A stretch of DNA of 26,356 bases from Bacteroidales bacterium (GTDB lineage Bacteria; Bacteroidota; Bacteroidia; Bacteroidales; UBA3663), in assembly GCA_017632695.1 (NCBI GenBank), contig JAGBQS010000236.1, positions 1 to 26,356 on the forward strand, read 5' to 3'. Within the stretch, counting starts at the first letter, position 1. Each line of letters begins with the position of its first letter. Positions 1 through 7,220 of the stretch are shown here, in pieces. The position numbers were made by a program, and so were the translations under genes. The notes beneath the pieces are model-generated. The model had not been told where the DNA came from. It ran no database searches and worked only from the letters and a program-made list of their open reading frames with translations.

Positions 1-1
1 C

Positions 2-355
2 ATTCTGTTGGCAGTATCGGTTCTTCCGGCATTCGGACAACAGCCGAAGCCGAACCTGAATGTCGAAATGAAAGTGGAACCCGGAACGGAACCTCCGGTC
101 GAGCCGGAAGTTAAGCCGGAATATAAGGTGGATTATGCCCGTCGGCATACCCTCGAACTTTCATACGGTACCTCGAAGAACCTGAAGACCTCTCACCATC
201 TGATGGATAAGGGAATCACGCAGGCAGGAGCCAGCAAAGTGGGTTTGGACGGTCTGTTCCGCTACTCGTTTTTTGCAAGCAGGCATTGGGGCGCCTTTGT
301 ACAAGTTGAGAATTCATTGTTCTTACTATTAATACAACATTCCAAACATCCATAA
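2..355 (+). CDS. 5' fragment of an outer-membrane beta-barrel-type protein, probably truncated
   Basis: The frame is open at the left edge, so the true start lies outside the window. The first visible residues form the end of a Sec signal peptide (ILLAVSVLPAFGQQ, cleavage likely after FG or near QQ). A Pro/Glu-rich linker follows, then alternating hydrophobic/aromatic strands (HTLELSYG, GLFRYSFFASRHWGAFVQVE) of the kind found in Bacteroidota outer-membrane beta-barrel proteins. Similarity to a protein seems to end near base 310. The last 15 codons (NSLFLLLIQHSKHP) look like non-coding read-through into the 3' end of the oppositely oriented ATPase gene. A beta-barrel protein should be much longer, so this is probably a gene cut by the event that brought in the ATPase. 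A genuinely short secreted protein, or an assembly junction, is possible. Confidence 0.5.
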   Translation: MLLAVSVLPAFGQQPKPNLNVEMKVEPGTEPPVEPEVKPEYKVDYARRHTLELSYGTSKNLKTSHHLMDKGITQAGASKVGLDGLFRYSFFASRHWGAFVQVENSLFLLLIQHSKHP

Positions 356-1537
356 GGGAATGCGATTTCTGTGACCGACCTCGGTATTGTCAACAGCAAG
401 ATAGCTGTCTGCTATGTCCTTTATTTGGTCAAAGGTCTTCCCCTTTCCTCCAACTTCGAACAAATATTTTCTGTCAACAAGGAAATCACCGGTTTTCGGA
501 TAACGCACTTCGTGTCCTTGAGATAACTGGTTACAGAAGAATGTCTCACGCAGTGTGCCTGCATCGGCTTTTGGTGTAAGCGCATACATCATGGTAGGAT
601 TATTGATGTATATTTTGTCCGGGCGAGACAAGTTGTCCGGACTTTTCGCATTGTCACTCAACAACAGAAGCAGTCCTCCGCGCTGAAGCGCATACAGCAT
701 CTTTAATCCTTGGTTCCGATCGGTTTCCAGTTCGTTGTAAAGCTCATTCATTTTGGGCAATTGAGGTACCCTCTCTGCCAGTATCATCAACAGTTTTTTT
801 GTTTTACGGATTGTTGAAATGGAGACGTCCTCAACATTAGGATAGTCCACATCTATCACCTGATTGACAACATTCTGTAGCCTTTGGTAATAACCCTGAT
901 GAACGGTCTTATAGAAAGGATAATACCCTATTTCCAGATATTTCTTGAATTGCTCCAATATTTTTGTCTTGCCGCACACTTCCATAGCAATGCTAACATG
1001 ATCAGTGAGCAGCCGTTCAAGGGTAACTGGCTCCATTTGCAGTACACCTTCGTACTCCAGGAACTCTCTTAAAGACAATCCTCTCATTTCATACATAGTC
1101 TGGCGACGCGAAAGGTCCCCTTCGCTGCTCTCTATCTGAAGCATTGAGGATCCTGTGTAAACCACATAAAGCCCGGGGTAATCATCACAGATGTTCTTAA
1201 GCAGCGTTTGCCAGTGTTTGTAATAGTGAATCTCATCAATAAAGAGATGAGTCCCGCCATGCGTATAGTGATATTCCACCACATCGATAATGTCGTGATT
1301 ACTGAACCACAGGTTGTCAAGCGACACGTATAGTACCTTGTCCAGTTCTTTTCCCTTAAATGTATCTTTGATGTGTTGTAATATCAGAGTTGACTTACCA
1401 CAACCCTTAGGGCCTTTTATACCAATCAGCGTGTCGTTCCAGTCTATCTTTCCATATAGATAACGAAAGAAAGACATTGGCGTAGCAGCCAACCTGCGCT
1501 GGAAAATCTTAATGAGGTAACTGATCTGTTCTTCCAT
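329..1537 (-). CDS. AAA ATPase with C-terminal DUF4143 (PD-(D/E)XK-like) domain
   Basis: This is a cytoplasmic ATPase of the AAA_14/DUF4143 type, about 402 residues from the start chosen here. Walker A (GPKGCGKST) is at about residues 42-50 and Walker B (LFIDE) at 98-102. A conserved GSS...SRRQTMYEMRGLSLREFLEY block follows. The C-terminal domain contains GDFLVDRKYLFEVGGKGK at about 350-367, resembling the D...ExK core of the PD-(D/E)XK fold assigned to DUF4143, and ends in IPLWMFGMLY. The frame is open to an ATG at 1594, but the codons between 1594 and 1537 contain a promoter (-7 at 1564-1571) and an operator-like palindrome. ATG 1537, opening MEEQISYLIK, is therefore the likely start. The gene is visibly AT-richer than its neighbours and sits beside a truncated gene, suggesting acquisition. 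The biological role of this family is largely unknown. Confidence 0.88.
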   Translation of the reverse strand: MEEQISYLIKIFQRRLAATPMSFFRYLYGKIDWNDTLIGIKGPKGCGKSTLILQHIKDTFKGKELDKVLYVSLDNLWFSNHDIIDVVEYHYTHGGTHLFIDEIHYYKHWQTLLKNICDDYPGLYVVYTGSSMLQIESSEGDLSRRQTMYEMRGLSLREFLEYEGVLQMEPVTLERLLTDHVSIAMEVCGKTKILEQFKKYLEIGYYPFYKTVHQGYYQRLQNVVNQVIDVDYPNVEDVSISTIRKTKKLLMILAERVPQLPKMNELYNELETDRNQGLKMLYALQRGGLLLLLSDNAKSPDNLSRPDKIYINNPTMMYALTPKADAGTLRETFFCNQLSQGHEVRYPKTGDFLVDRKYLFEVGGKGKTFDQIKDIADSYLAVDNTEVGHRNRIPLWMFGMLY

Positions 1538-1563
1538 ACTATTTAATATATAGTTCTTGGCTG

Positions 1564-1595
1564 CAAAGATATTATAATGTTTCCAAACATCCAAA
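1564..1595 (-). promoter_or_regulatory. Promoter of the DUF4143 ATPase gene with a palindrome in its spacer
   Basis: Read on the minus strand, TTTG (1595-1592) is followed after exactly 20 bp by TATCTTTG (1571-1564). This matches the Bacteroidota -33 TTTG / -7 TAnnTTTG consensus. The palindrome ATGTTT-GG-AAACAT occupies 1590-1577, inside the spacer. Transcription would start near 1557, giving a leader of about 20 nt to ATG 1537. The placement suggests that a protein bound to the palindrome would block the polymerase. That is inference from position. Confidence 0.6.
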
Positions 1596-1692
1596 TAATA
1601 TCAAAAAAAATGTTTGGAAACACTAAAATTTCGCCAAAAAGATGTTTTGAAACACTAAAATCGCATCAAAAAAGATGTTTTGAAACACTAAA
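1577..1692. repeat. Array of four operator-like repeats, about 33-bp period
   Basis: Four copies of a core ATGTTTNGAAACA-type palindrome begin at 1577, 1610, 1642 and 1675, so the spacings are 33, 32 and 33 bp. The copies at 1610, 1642 and 1675 share the extension CACTAAA and are followed by C/A-rich spacers ending in runs of A. The copy at 1577 (ATGTTTCCAAACAT) is a perfect 6-bp inverted repeat around a 2-bp centre and lies within the ATPase promoter. The period is close to three helical turns, so all copies face roughly the same side of DNA. This fits a multi-site operator better than CRISPR, because the spacers are short and similar to each other. Confidence 0.75.
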
Positions 1693-1753
1693 TTCTGCTA
1701 CTTCTCAAAATTTTCCGGCACAAAAATACAAAAATCTCAAAATTTGCAAATAG

Positions 1754-3406
1754 TTACCTGTTTCTTTCCAATTCCTGCAGGTTTTCGAGCTTCTTTTTCT
1801 CGAGGAACTCGTAAACGCCGCAGAGATGCTCGCGGACGCGGCCTTCGGTAAACTCAAATACCTTTTCGGCAAGGCCGTCGAGGAAGTCTCGGTCGTGCGA
1901 TACAACAATCAGGGTACCGTCGTAGGCCTTCAGGGCCTGCTTCAGGATGTCTTTGGTCTTCATGTCGAGGTGGTTGGTAGGCTCGTCAAGAATCAGCAGG
2001 TTGTAAGGCTCCAGAAGAAGCTTGACCATACAGAGACGTACGCGCTCGCCGCCGGACAGGACTTTCACCTTCTTCAGCGTATCGTCGCCGCCAAACATGA
2101 AGGCACCTAACAGGTCGGAGATCTTTTTGCGGATTTCGCCAACCGCAATATCGTCGATGGTCTGATAGACGGTCTTTTCTTCGTCGAGCAGCGAAGCCGA
2201 GTTCTGGGCAAAGTAACCGATCTTGACGTTATGACCCACGGTCAGCTGACCGAGGTGCGGAATCTCGCCCATGATGGCCTTTACCATCGTGGATTTACCT
2301 TCGCCGTTCTTGCCCACAAAGGCAATCTTCTGTCCGCGCTCAATCATGAAGGTGGCATTGCGGAAAATGCAGTCGGCCTCCGTGAGTGGCTTGACATAGC
2401 CGGCTCCGACCTCCTCGGCAATAACCGGATAGCTGCCCGAACGGGGAGCAGGCGGGAACTTGAGACGAAGGGCGGAAGTATCTTCTTCGTCCACCTCGAC
2501 CAGTTCCAGTTTTTCGAGCCATTTAACCTTGCTCTGTACCTGGAACGTCTTGCTGTAAGTGCCTTTAAAGCGCTCGATGAACTCCTTGGCTTCGGCAATC
2601 TGCTTCTGCTGGTCGTCGTACTGCTTCTGCTGCTGGGCGCGACGCTCCTTGCGCAGTTCCAGATACTGCGAGTACTTGGCCTTGTAATCGTAGATGCGGC
2701 CCAGGGTAACCTCGATGGTTCGGGTGGTGATGGTATCAACAAACTTGCGGTCGTGACTGATAAGAACCACCGCCATCGGACTGTTGATGATGAAATCTTC
2801 CAGCCAGCCGATCGACTCGATGTCCAGGTGGTTGGTGGGCTCGTCGAGCAGCAGGACATCGGGGTTCTGGAGCAGAAGCTTGGCCAGTTCGATGCGCATA
2901 CGCCAGCCTCCGCTGAACTCGGAGGTCTGACAGTTGAAGTCCGACCGCTTGAAGCCCAGACCCAGCAGGGCCTTCTCGACATCCTCCTCAAAGTGGGTCA
3001 TGTCGATGGCATAGAACTTCTCGCTCATCGACGAAACCTTCTCGATGAGCTGCATGTATTCGTCGCTCTCATAGTCGGTGCGGGTGGCTAACTGGTTGTT
3101 CAGCGACTCGATTTCGGCCTCCATGTCGTGCAGATGCTTAAAAGCCTGGCTTGCCTCCTGGAATACGGTGCGTCCGTCTTCGGTCATCAGGTGCTGGGGC
3201 AGGTAGCAGATGTTGCAGTCCTTCGGGGCATTGACACTGCCGCGTGTGGCGGTACGTACACCGGCCAGGATTTTCAGCAGGGTAGATTTGCCCGCACCGT
3301 TCTTGCCCATCAGGGCAATGCGGTCTTTCTCGTTGATGACAAAAGAAATATCCTTGAAAAGGGTGGTGCCTCCAAATTCTACGGTGAGGCCGTCGACACT
3401 AACCAT
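1754..3406 (-). CDS. ABC-F family ATPase (ribosome-associated type)
   Basis: A soluble protein with two ATP-binding cassettes and no membrane segment, 550 residues, the usual size of the short ABC-F class. Cassette 1 has Walker A GKNGAGKST (34-42), signature FSGGWRMR (164-171), Walker B LLLDEP (185-190) and switch SHD (217-219). A charged helical linker (about 250-300, rich in KERRAQQQK-like sequence) is the P-site tRNA interaction motif that defines the family. Cassette 2 has GKNGEGKST (365-373), LSGGE (450-454) and LLILDEP (470-476). Family members act on the ribosome as translation factors, and some protect it from antibiotics; nothing here points to resistance specifically. It is the last gene of the rplS-yidD run, 30 bp after yidD, in a neighbourhood of translation and RNA-processing genes. 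Confidence 0.93.
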   Translation of the reverse strand: MVSVDGLTVEFGGTTLFKDISFVINEKDRIALMGKNGAGKSTLLKILAGVRTATRGSVNAPKDCNICYLPQHLMTEDGRTVFQEASQAFKHLHDMEAEIESLNNQLATRTDYESDEYMQLIEKVSSMSEKFYAIDMTHFEEDVEKALLGLGFKRSDFNCQTSEFSGGWRMRIELAKLLLQNPDVLLLDEPTNHLDIESIGWLEDFIINSPMAVVLISHDRKFVDTITTRTIEVTLGRIYDYKAKYSQYLELRKERRAQQQKQYDDQQKQIAEAKEFIERFKGTYSKTFQVQSKVKWLEKLELVEVDEEDTSALRLKFPPAPRSGSYPVIAEEVGAGYVKPLTEADCIFRNATFMIERGQKIAFVGKNGEGKSTMVKAIMGEIPHLGQLTVGHNVKIGYFAQNSASLLDEEKTVYQTIDDIAVGEIRKKISDLLGAFMFGGDDTLKKVKVLSGGERVRLCMVKLLLEPYNLLILDEPTNHLDMKTKDILKQALKAYDGTLIVVSHDRDFLDGLAEKVFEFTEGRVREHLCGVYEFLEKKKLENLQELERNR

Positions 3407-3436
3407 AACAGTCTGATTCGATTTTTATAATAATGT

Positions 3437-3646
3437 TCAGGGAACCGGATCGTAGCCGGAACCGCCCCAGGGATGACAGCGTGAAATACGCTTCAGGGCC
3501 AGCCAGCCGCCTTTCAGCACGCCATATTTCTGAATGGCTTCGAGCGCATACTGCGAACAGGTGGGAGTGTACCTGCAGGAAGGCGGCGTGAGCGGAGAGA
3601 TGCTGGTCTGATACCAGCGGATGAGCCAGATGCAAAGCTGTTTCAT
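3437..3646 (-). CDS. yidD: Membrane protein insertion efficiency factor YidD
   Basis: A 69-residue protein with the full YidD signature: an N-terminal amphipathic segment (IWLIRWYQTSISPLTPPSCRY), then TCSQYALEAI, a G...GW loop, RISRCHPWGGSGYDPVP at the end, and three conserved cysteines. Members of the family sit at the inner membrane and assist YidC-dependent insertion. The start codon overlaps the rnpA stop in an ATGA arrangement, which fixes the start and implies translational coupling. In many bacteria rnpA-yidD lie next to rpmH and yidC; here they follow hemD, an order I associate with Bacteroidota. Confidence 0.95.
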   Translation of the reverse strand: MKQLCIWLIRWYQTSISPLTPPSCRYTPTCSQYALEAIQKYGVLKGGWLALKRISRCHPWGGSGYDPVP

Positions 3647-4044
3647 ACGCCGTTCTCCCTAACTTTCTGGCTCAGGTTGCGGACGATTTTAGCCATTCTG
3701 GATTGCGTCTCCCCGAATGTCAGGAACTTATTGTCGCTATAAAGCATGGCAAAAGCCAGCTTGCAATGATTCTCCCGGCAGAGTTCTATGAGGGGAAGCT
3801 TGGCCAGACGGTAAGCCTCGCGGCTCAGACGTTTGACGTGATTACGGTCGACAGCGTGCTTGAACCGCTTTTTCGGGGCAATCGTCATAATGGCAACGCG
3901 TGCCTCCTGAGGATCGTCCTCGGGGAGCACGCGGTAGATGATACGGTACGGAAATACCATGAAACTGCTCCCCTTAGCAAACAGTTCGCTAACGGCGTTG
4001 CGCAGATAGAGGCGCTCGGTCTTGGGAAGAGTGAATTGTTTCAT
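3643..4044 (-). CDS. rnpA: Ribonuclease P protein component
   Basis: This is the basic protein subunit of RNase P, which helps the catalytic RNA remove 5' leaders from pre-tRNAs. At 133 residues it is slightly longer than the classical ~115-120. It shows the conserved N-terminal strand, AIMTIAPKKRFKHAVDRN and VKRLSREAYRL. The RNR motif reads RNH (67-69), with histidine in the third position where arginine is usual. The residue is clearly encoded (CGT AAT CAC). The gene overlaps yidD downstream by 4 bp and follows hemD by 33 bp. Confidence 0.95.
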   Translation of the reverse strand: MKQFTLPKTERLYLRNAVSELFAKGSSFMVFPYRIIYRVLPEDDPQEARVAIMTIAPKKRFKHAVDRNHVKRLSREAYRLAKLPLIELCRENHCKLAFAMLYSDNKFLTFGETQSRMAKIVRNLSQKVRENGV

Positions 4045-4077
4045 GCGGTTTTCCTGTTATCGGAAGATAATACTCCG

Positions 4078-4818
4078 TTACTGGTTGTTCTGCAGGAAGA
4101 CATTCAGGGCAGCCTGCATGGAAGGCGTCTCCATTGTGGGGGCCTTGATGTCGATGCGCAGATTGTGGGCTTCGGCTGCTGCCTGTGTGTTGGGGCCGAA
4201 GAGTGCCAGATACTGGTCGCCCTGTTCGTAGTTGCCGTTGCAGTTATCGTAAAGCGACTGTACGCCGGCAGGAGTGAAGAGGCAGACCATGTCGTATGAC
4301 TTCAGTTCCTCGGCATCGATTTCGGCGCGGACCGTGCGGTACATCACGCAGGTGGTTACCTGTACCTTGGCCTTGGTGAAGACGGAAAGGTCTTCCTTGT
4401 GTACATCGGCTACAGGCATCAGGAAGGCGCCGGTATTGTGCTTCTTCATCACGATGGCCAGATCGCTCAGTTTGCCTTCTTTCGAGAAGTGAACCTTACG
4501 CTTGCGGAAATTGATGAACTTCTGCAGATAGTTGGCGATCAGTTCGCTCAGGCAGAAGTATTGCATATCATCGCTGATAGGGGCACGGAGAACCTGACAG
4601 AGATTGAAGAAATGTTCGACAGCTACGCGCGACGTGAATACAATGGATTTGTAGTCGGGCACGAATACCTTCTGTTCGCGAAATTCCTTGGCGCTGAGTT
4701 CTTCGATACGGATCAATGGCTTAAAAGTGAGTTTTACGCCATACTTCTTTTCCAGATCGTAATAAGGCGACTTCTCGGGCGCTTGCGGCTGCGAGATGAG
4801 GATGTTTGTTACTTTCAT
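4078..4818 (-). CDS. hemD: Uroporphyrinogen-III synthase
   Basis: HemD cyclises hydroxymethylbilane with D-ring inversion to uroporphyrinogen III, the last common intermediate of haem and corrinoid synthesis. The family is poorly conserved. Recognisable parts here are the first Rossmann-like half opening NILISQPQ...SPYYDLEKKYGV, the block IVFTSRVAVEHFF near residues 58-70, and the second-half LFTPAGVQSLYDN. The frame is open to 4830, but ATG 4818 (MKVTNILISQPQ) matches the usual N-terminus of Bacteroidota homologues and gives about 246 residues. It lies between DUF4271 (27-bp gap) and rnpA, an arrangement found in other Bacteroidales. A possible internal promoter core lies in the end of DUF4271 at 4892-4899. 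Confidence 0.88.
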   Translation of the reverse strand: MKVTNILISQPQAPEKSPYYDLEKKYGVKLTFKPLIRIEELSAKEFREQKVFVPDYKSIVFTSRVAVEHFFNLCQVLRAPISDDMQYFCLSELIANYLQKFINFRKRKVHFSKEGKLSDLAIVMKKHNTGAFLMPVADVHKEDLSVFTKAKVQVTTCVMYRTVRAEIDAEELKSYDMVCLFTPAGVQSLYDNCNGNYEQGDQYLALFGPNTQAAAEAHNLRIDIKAPTMETPSMQAALNVFLQNNQ

Positions 4819-4845
4819 GAATGAGTGCAATCTAATATCAAATTA

Positions 4846-5484
4846 TCACATTATGGTCCAAATAATCAGCAAAGGTGCGATTTTGAACGTGCAAAGGTAC
4901 AAAAAAATATAACACAACGTACCAAATCCGTTCCAAAAAATCTTAATCCCGCTAAAAATGAAGAGAATTTGAGCTATAATGAAAATCAGTAAAAGCAAAA
5001 CAAGGCTGCTTGCCGGGTTGATCCATCCGATCATTTGCAGCAGAAACAGCATCAGCGCAAACGGTCCGGCCAGCAAGTGTACGGACTTGTAGATCCGGCT
5101 CAGAATCTGGATGCGTGCATCCTGATGCAGCAGATAGCCCCACCAGCGGAACATCAGCCACTGGAAGGCATACCAGGCAAAGGGTATCAGCATGCACTGT
5201 CCTATCTTCCATGCTACCGTTTTGTCGGGCTCCGACAAATGGCTGAAAGGATCGGCGTCGAGATAGGTGTAGAGCAGCAGTCCGCCAAAAAAGAACCATT
5301 GTCCCAGCAATACGATGCTTCCGACCGACAGAGCACCTTCGTCGTTGTAGAACGATCGGGCATGACGGGTATCGGTAATACTGTTCCATTGCTCGCGCAT
5401 GGAACCCTGCGGCCTCCAGCTCAGGATGTTGCAGACCAGGAATACTATTATCAGCAGTGTCAGGTAGGGGATGAACGAAAGCAT
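4846..5484 (-). CDS. DUF4271 integral membrane protein
   Basis: A 212-residue protein that is mostly membrane-spanning. Hydrophobic segments are at about 3-21 (LTLLIIVFLVCNIL), 55-75 (GSIVLLGQWFFFGGLLL), 93-113, 136-152 (LLAGPFALMLFLLQMIGW), 158-178 and 188-210. The first segment is followed by a soluble loop (RPQGSMREQWN). It matches what I know as DUF4271, a Bacteroidota-restricted family of unknown function that commonly sits directly upstream of hemD, as here. The gap to the upstream EEP gene is 15 bp, so it is almost certainly cotranscribed. No catalytic motif is visible. Confidence 0.85.
   Translation of the reverse strand: MLSFIPYLTLLIIVFLVCNILSWRPQGSMREQWNSITDTRHARSFYNDEGALSVGSIVLLGQWFFFGGLLLYTYLDADPFSHLSEPDKTVAWKIGQCMLIPFAWYAFQWLMFRWWGYLLHQDARIQILSRIYKSVHLLAGPFALMLFLLQMIGWINPASSLVLLLLIFIIAQILFIFSGIKIFWNGFGTLCYIFLYLCTFKIAPLLIIWTIM
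4892..4899 (-). promoter_or_regulatory. Possible internal promoter core ahead of hemD
   Basis: On the minus strand TACCTTTG, followed by CA, matches the Bacteroidota -7 TAnnTTTG box. It lies about 75 bp upstream of the hemD start, inside the last codons of DUF4271. The nearest TTG/TTTG elements give spacers of 15 or 23 bp instead of 19-21, so support is weak. Confidence 0.25.
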
Positions 5485-5499
5485 GTTTCGGCAGGATGG

Positions 5500-6723
5500 T
5501 TATTTGCCTTCCGGCAGCAACTGGAAGGTGACCATTATCGGATAATGGTCGGATTTGGTTTCGGTTTTAACCACTTGCGCATCCAAGGTGCGGAAGTGGT
5601 CGGAATGGAAAACATGGTCGATGCGGAACCAGAACGGAGCTTCCTTATACGAAATGCCCGGGCCGAAGCCGGCATCTACCCACGCGTCGCCCAGCTCTCC
5701 GCGCATGGAGCGATAGGTAAACGAGGTGGGCGTATCGTTCATGTCGCCGCATATCAGTAACGGTTGGCGTGTGTCCTCGCGTTTGTTCAGATAGCGGTTG
5801 ATGGTGGCACTTTGGGCAGCTCTTGCCCGGAACGACGGACCGATTTCGCGCAGTCCGTCTTCCATGCGTTTCAGACTGTCTTTCTCGAAATGGGAAACCT
5901 GTTCATTGTACAGCTTGCGGTTGGATTTCGAAATGGCGTTATGTGCCAGATGACAGTTGACAATGCCTATCCGTCGGCCCTGAACGTTCAGTTCATAATA
6001 GGCTGCATTGGTGTAATTGGTTTTCAGGCTGTCGATCTTTTCATTCTTCAGGATAGGCCATTTGCTATAGACGGCCAGACCCATGTCCTTCCGGTTGGAA
6101 TAGAGCAGCACATGATGGTAGGGATAAAGGTCCTTCATGCTGTTCCGGAGCTGCTGCTCGGTATGTCCGGTGGTGAGCGAGAAGGAATATTCCTGAAGCA
6201 GTACGACATCGGCTCCGCAATCGCGTACCAGATTCATGACGGGCAGGTCCTCCTTGAGGTCTCTGACATGGGCATCACCCAGAGCCCGGGTGTTGAATGT
6301 CATGAGCCGGAAGGTGTCGGCCTCGACGGTTTTCTTCTTTCCGTCAGCATCGTTAATGCCGGTTACAGCTTCCTGTGGGGAAAGGTGCAAAGGGGAATAG
6401 CGCCAGATGCGGGGACTGCATATCATCAGGGCTGCCAGCAGGATGAGCGACATGCGCCAGCGGCGTGTTGCCAGCAGCATAGCCCACCAAAGGATGGCCA
6501 GGATCAGCAGGATGGGAAAGATGAGTCCGAGATAGGACATGACTATCCACACCGTCGGACTGATCAGGTCGCTGAACGAAGAGACTGTCAGCAAACCGCC
6601 AATCAACAGTGTTACTGCCAGGGCAAAGCTGTTGAACAGCCAGCTCAAGGCCTTTAATACTATTTTGGCAGCACGTCGCCAAAAGGGAAGTGCTGCCAAA
6701 GGTTTTTGTTTTGTCGTAGTCAA
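5500..6723 (-). CDS. Membrane-anchored endonuclease/exonuclease/phosphatase (EEP) family protein
   Basis: The N-terminal third carries three hydrophobic segments (about 31-46, 57-82 and 91-102 from the chosen start). The EEP catalytic domain follows from about residue 138. Visible EEP motifs are MTFNTR (Asn about 144), VVLLQEY (metal-binding Glu about 178), VNCHLAHN, LLICGDMND, RIDHVFHS and SDHYP (final catalytic His). Such enzymes hydrolyse phosphodiesters or phosphomonoesters with Mg2+; the substrate cannot be read from sequence. No ATG exists between the rplS stop and the middle of the membrane region. The best start is TTG 6723, opening LTTTKQKPLAAL, 4 bp after the rplS stop, giving 407 residues. 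Frames opening further upstream would overlap rplS. Confidence 0.88.
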   Translation of the reverse strand: MTTTKQKPLAALPFWRRAAKIVLKALSWLFNSFALAVTLLIGGLLTVSSFSDLISPTVWIVMSYLGLIFPILLILAILWWAMLLATRRWRMSLILLAALMICSPRIWRYSPLHLSPQEAVTGINDADGKKKTVEADTFRLMTFNTRALGDAHVRDLKEDLPVMNLVRDCGADVVLLQEYSFSLTTGHTEQQLRNSMKDLYPYHHVLLYSNRKDMGLAVYSKWPILKNEKIDSLKTNYTNAAYYELNVQGRRIGIVNCHLAHNAISKSNRKLYNEQVSHFEKDSLKRMEDGLREIGPSFRARAAQSATINRYLNKREDTRQPLLICGDMNDTPTSFTYRSMRGELGDAWVDAGFGPGISYKEAPFWFRIDHVFHSDHFRTLDAQVVKTETKSDHYPIMVTFQLLPEGK

Positions 6724-6727
6724 AATA

Positions 6728-7093
6728 TCAATCCTTAGAGGCAACGCGCTGCTTCTCGCGGATACGGGCTGCCTTACCGGTAAGGTTGCGGAGATAATAC
6801 AGACGGGCACGACGTACGCGACCCTCCTTGTTAACTACTACGTTCTCAATGAATGGTGACTCCATTGGGAAAATGCGCTCTACACCTACGCCGTCAGAAA
6901 TCTTGCGAACGGTGAAACGCTTCTTTGTACCATGACCCGAAATACGGATAACTACGCCTCGGTACTGCTGGATACGCTCCTTGTTTCCTTCCTTGATCTT
7001 GTAGGAAACAGTAACGGTATCGCCGCTGTTGAATGCCGGGAGTTCCTTGCCTGTGGCAAATGCCTCTTCAGCGATCTTCATCAAATCTGCCAT
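6728..7093 (-). CDS. rplS: 50S ribosomal protein L19
   Basis: L19 lies at the 30S-50S interface. The sequence shows FNSGDTVTVSYKI, EGNKERIQQYRGVVI, GHGTKKRFTVRKIS, GVGVERIFPMESP and RRARLYYLRNLTGKAARI, all standard L19 blocks. The start is taken at ATG 7093 (MADLMKIAEEAF), giving 121 residues; the frame is open to 7192, but that stretch overlaps the promoter and leader. It is the first gene of the run through ABC-F and is preceded by a good Bacteroidota promoter and a leader of about 90 nt that can fold. Confidence 0.96.
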   Translation of the reverse strand: MADLMKIAEEAFATGKELPAFNSGDTVTVSYKIKEGNKERIQQYRGVVIRISGHGTKKRFTVRKISDGVGVERIFPMESPFIENVVVNKEGRVRRARLYYLRNLTGKAARIREKQRVASKD

Positions 7094-7139
7094 TTTTGTG
7101 ACTGTTTTAATGTTGTTGGTTAATAATTGATTATTCTTC

Positions 7140-7178
7140 CGAAGCATCCACAAGTAGCGTTCCTTGCCATAGGCTTCG
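7140..7178 (-). promoter_or_regulatory. Hairpin in the rplS 5' leader, candidate L19 regulatory structure
   Basis: In the minus-strand transcript, CGAAGC (7178-7173) pairs with GCTTCG (7145-7140). Inside it, GCAAG (7167-7163) pairs with CTTGT (7154-7150, one G-U pair) around an 8-nt loop. The structure lies 46-85 nt upstream of the rplS start and downstream of the predicted transcription start. Ribosomal protein leaders commonly bind their own product; whether this one does is inference. Confidence 0.4.
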
Positions 7179-7189
7179 AAAAGCGGGTG

Positions 7190-7220
7190 CAAAGTTAGTA
7201 ACTTTTTAAGTTATGAACAA
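7190..7220 (-). promoter_or_regulatory. Promoter of the rplS run
   Basis: On the minus strand TTG (7220-7218) is separated by 20 bp from TAACTTTG (7197-7190), matching the Bacteroidota -33/-7 pattern. Transcription would begin near 7183, leaving a leader of about 90 nt. The rest of 7222-7336 shows no gene and no convincing terminator, only an isolated 10-bp palindrome at 7241-7250. Confidence 0.65.

Noticed and set aside
334..353. Another operator copy at the ATPase 3' end (ACATTCCAAACATCC)
   Set aside because: It is coding sequence for the conserved LWMFGMLY tail of the ATPase and lacks the second palindrome arm.
1577..1692. CRISPR-like array
   Set aside because: Repeats are about 14-20 bp with ~13-18 bp spacers that resemble each other, only four copies exist, and there are no cas genes. 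An operator array fits better.
311..1695. AATTC at 311-315 and 1691-1695 as a target-site duplication around the ATPase
   Set aside because: Five AT-rich bases recur easily by chance, there are no terminal inverted repeats and no transposase.
2231..3091. 286-codon plus-strand frame opposite the ABC-F gene
   Set aside because: It is a shadow of the ABC-F coding sequence, with leucine/valine runs mirroring its glutamine-rich linker.
1754..3406. Antibiotic resistance function for the ABC-F protein
   Set aside because: The sequence resembles the housekeeping short ABC-F class in a translation-gene run; no feature specific to ribosome-protection resistance proteins was seen.
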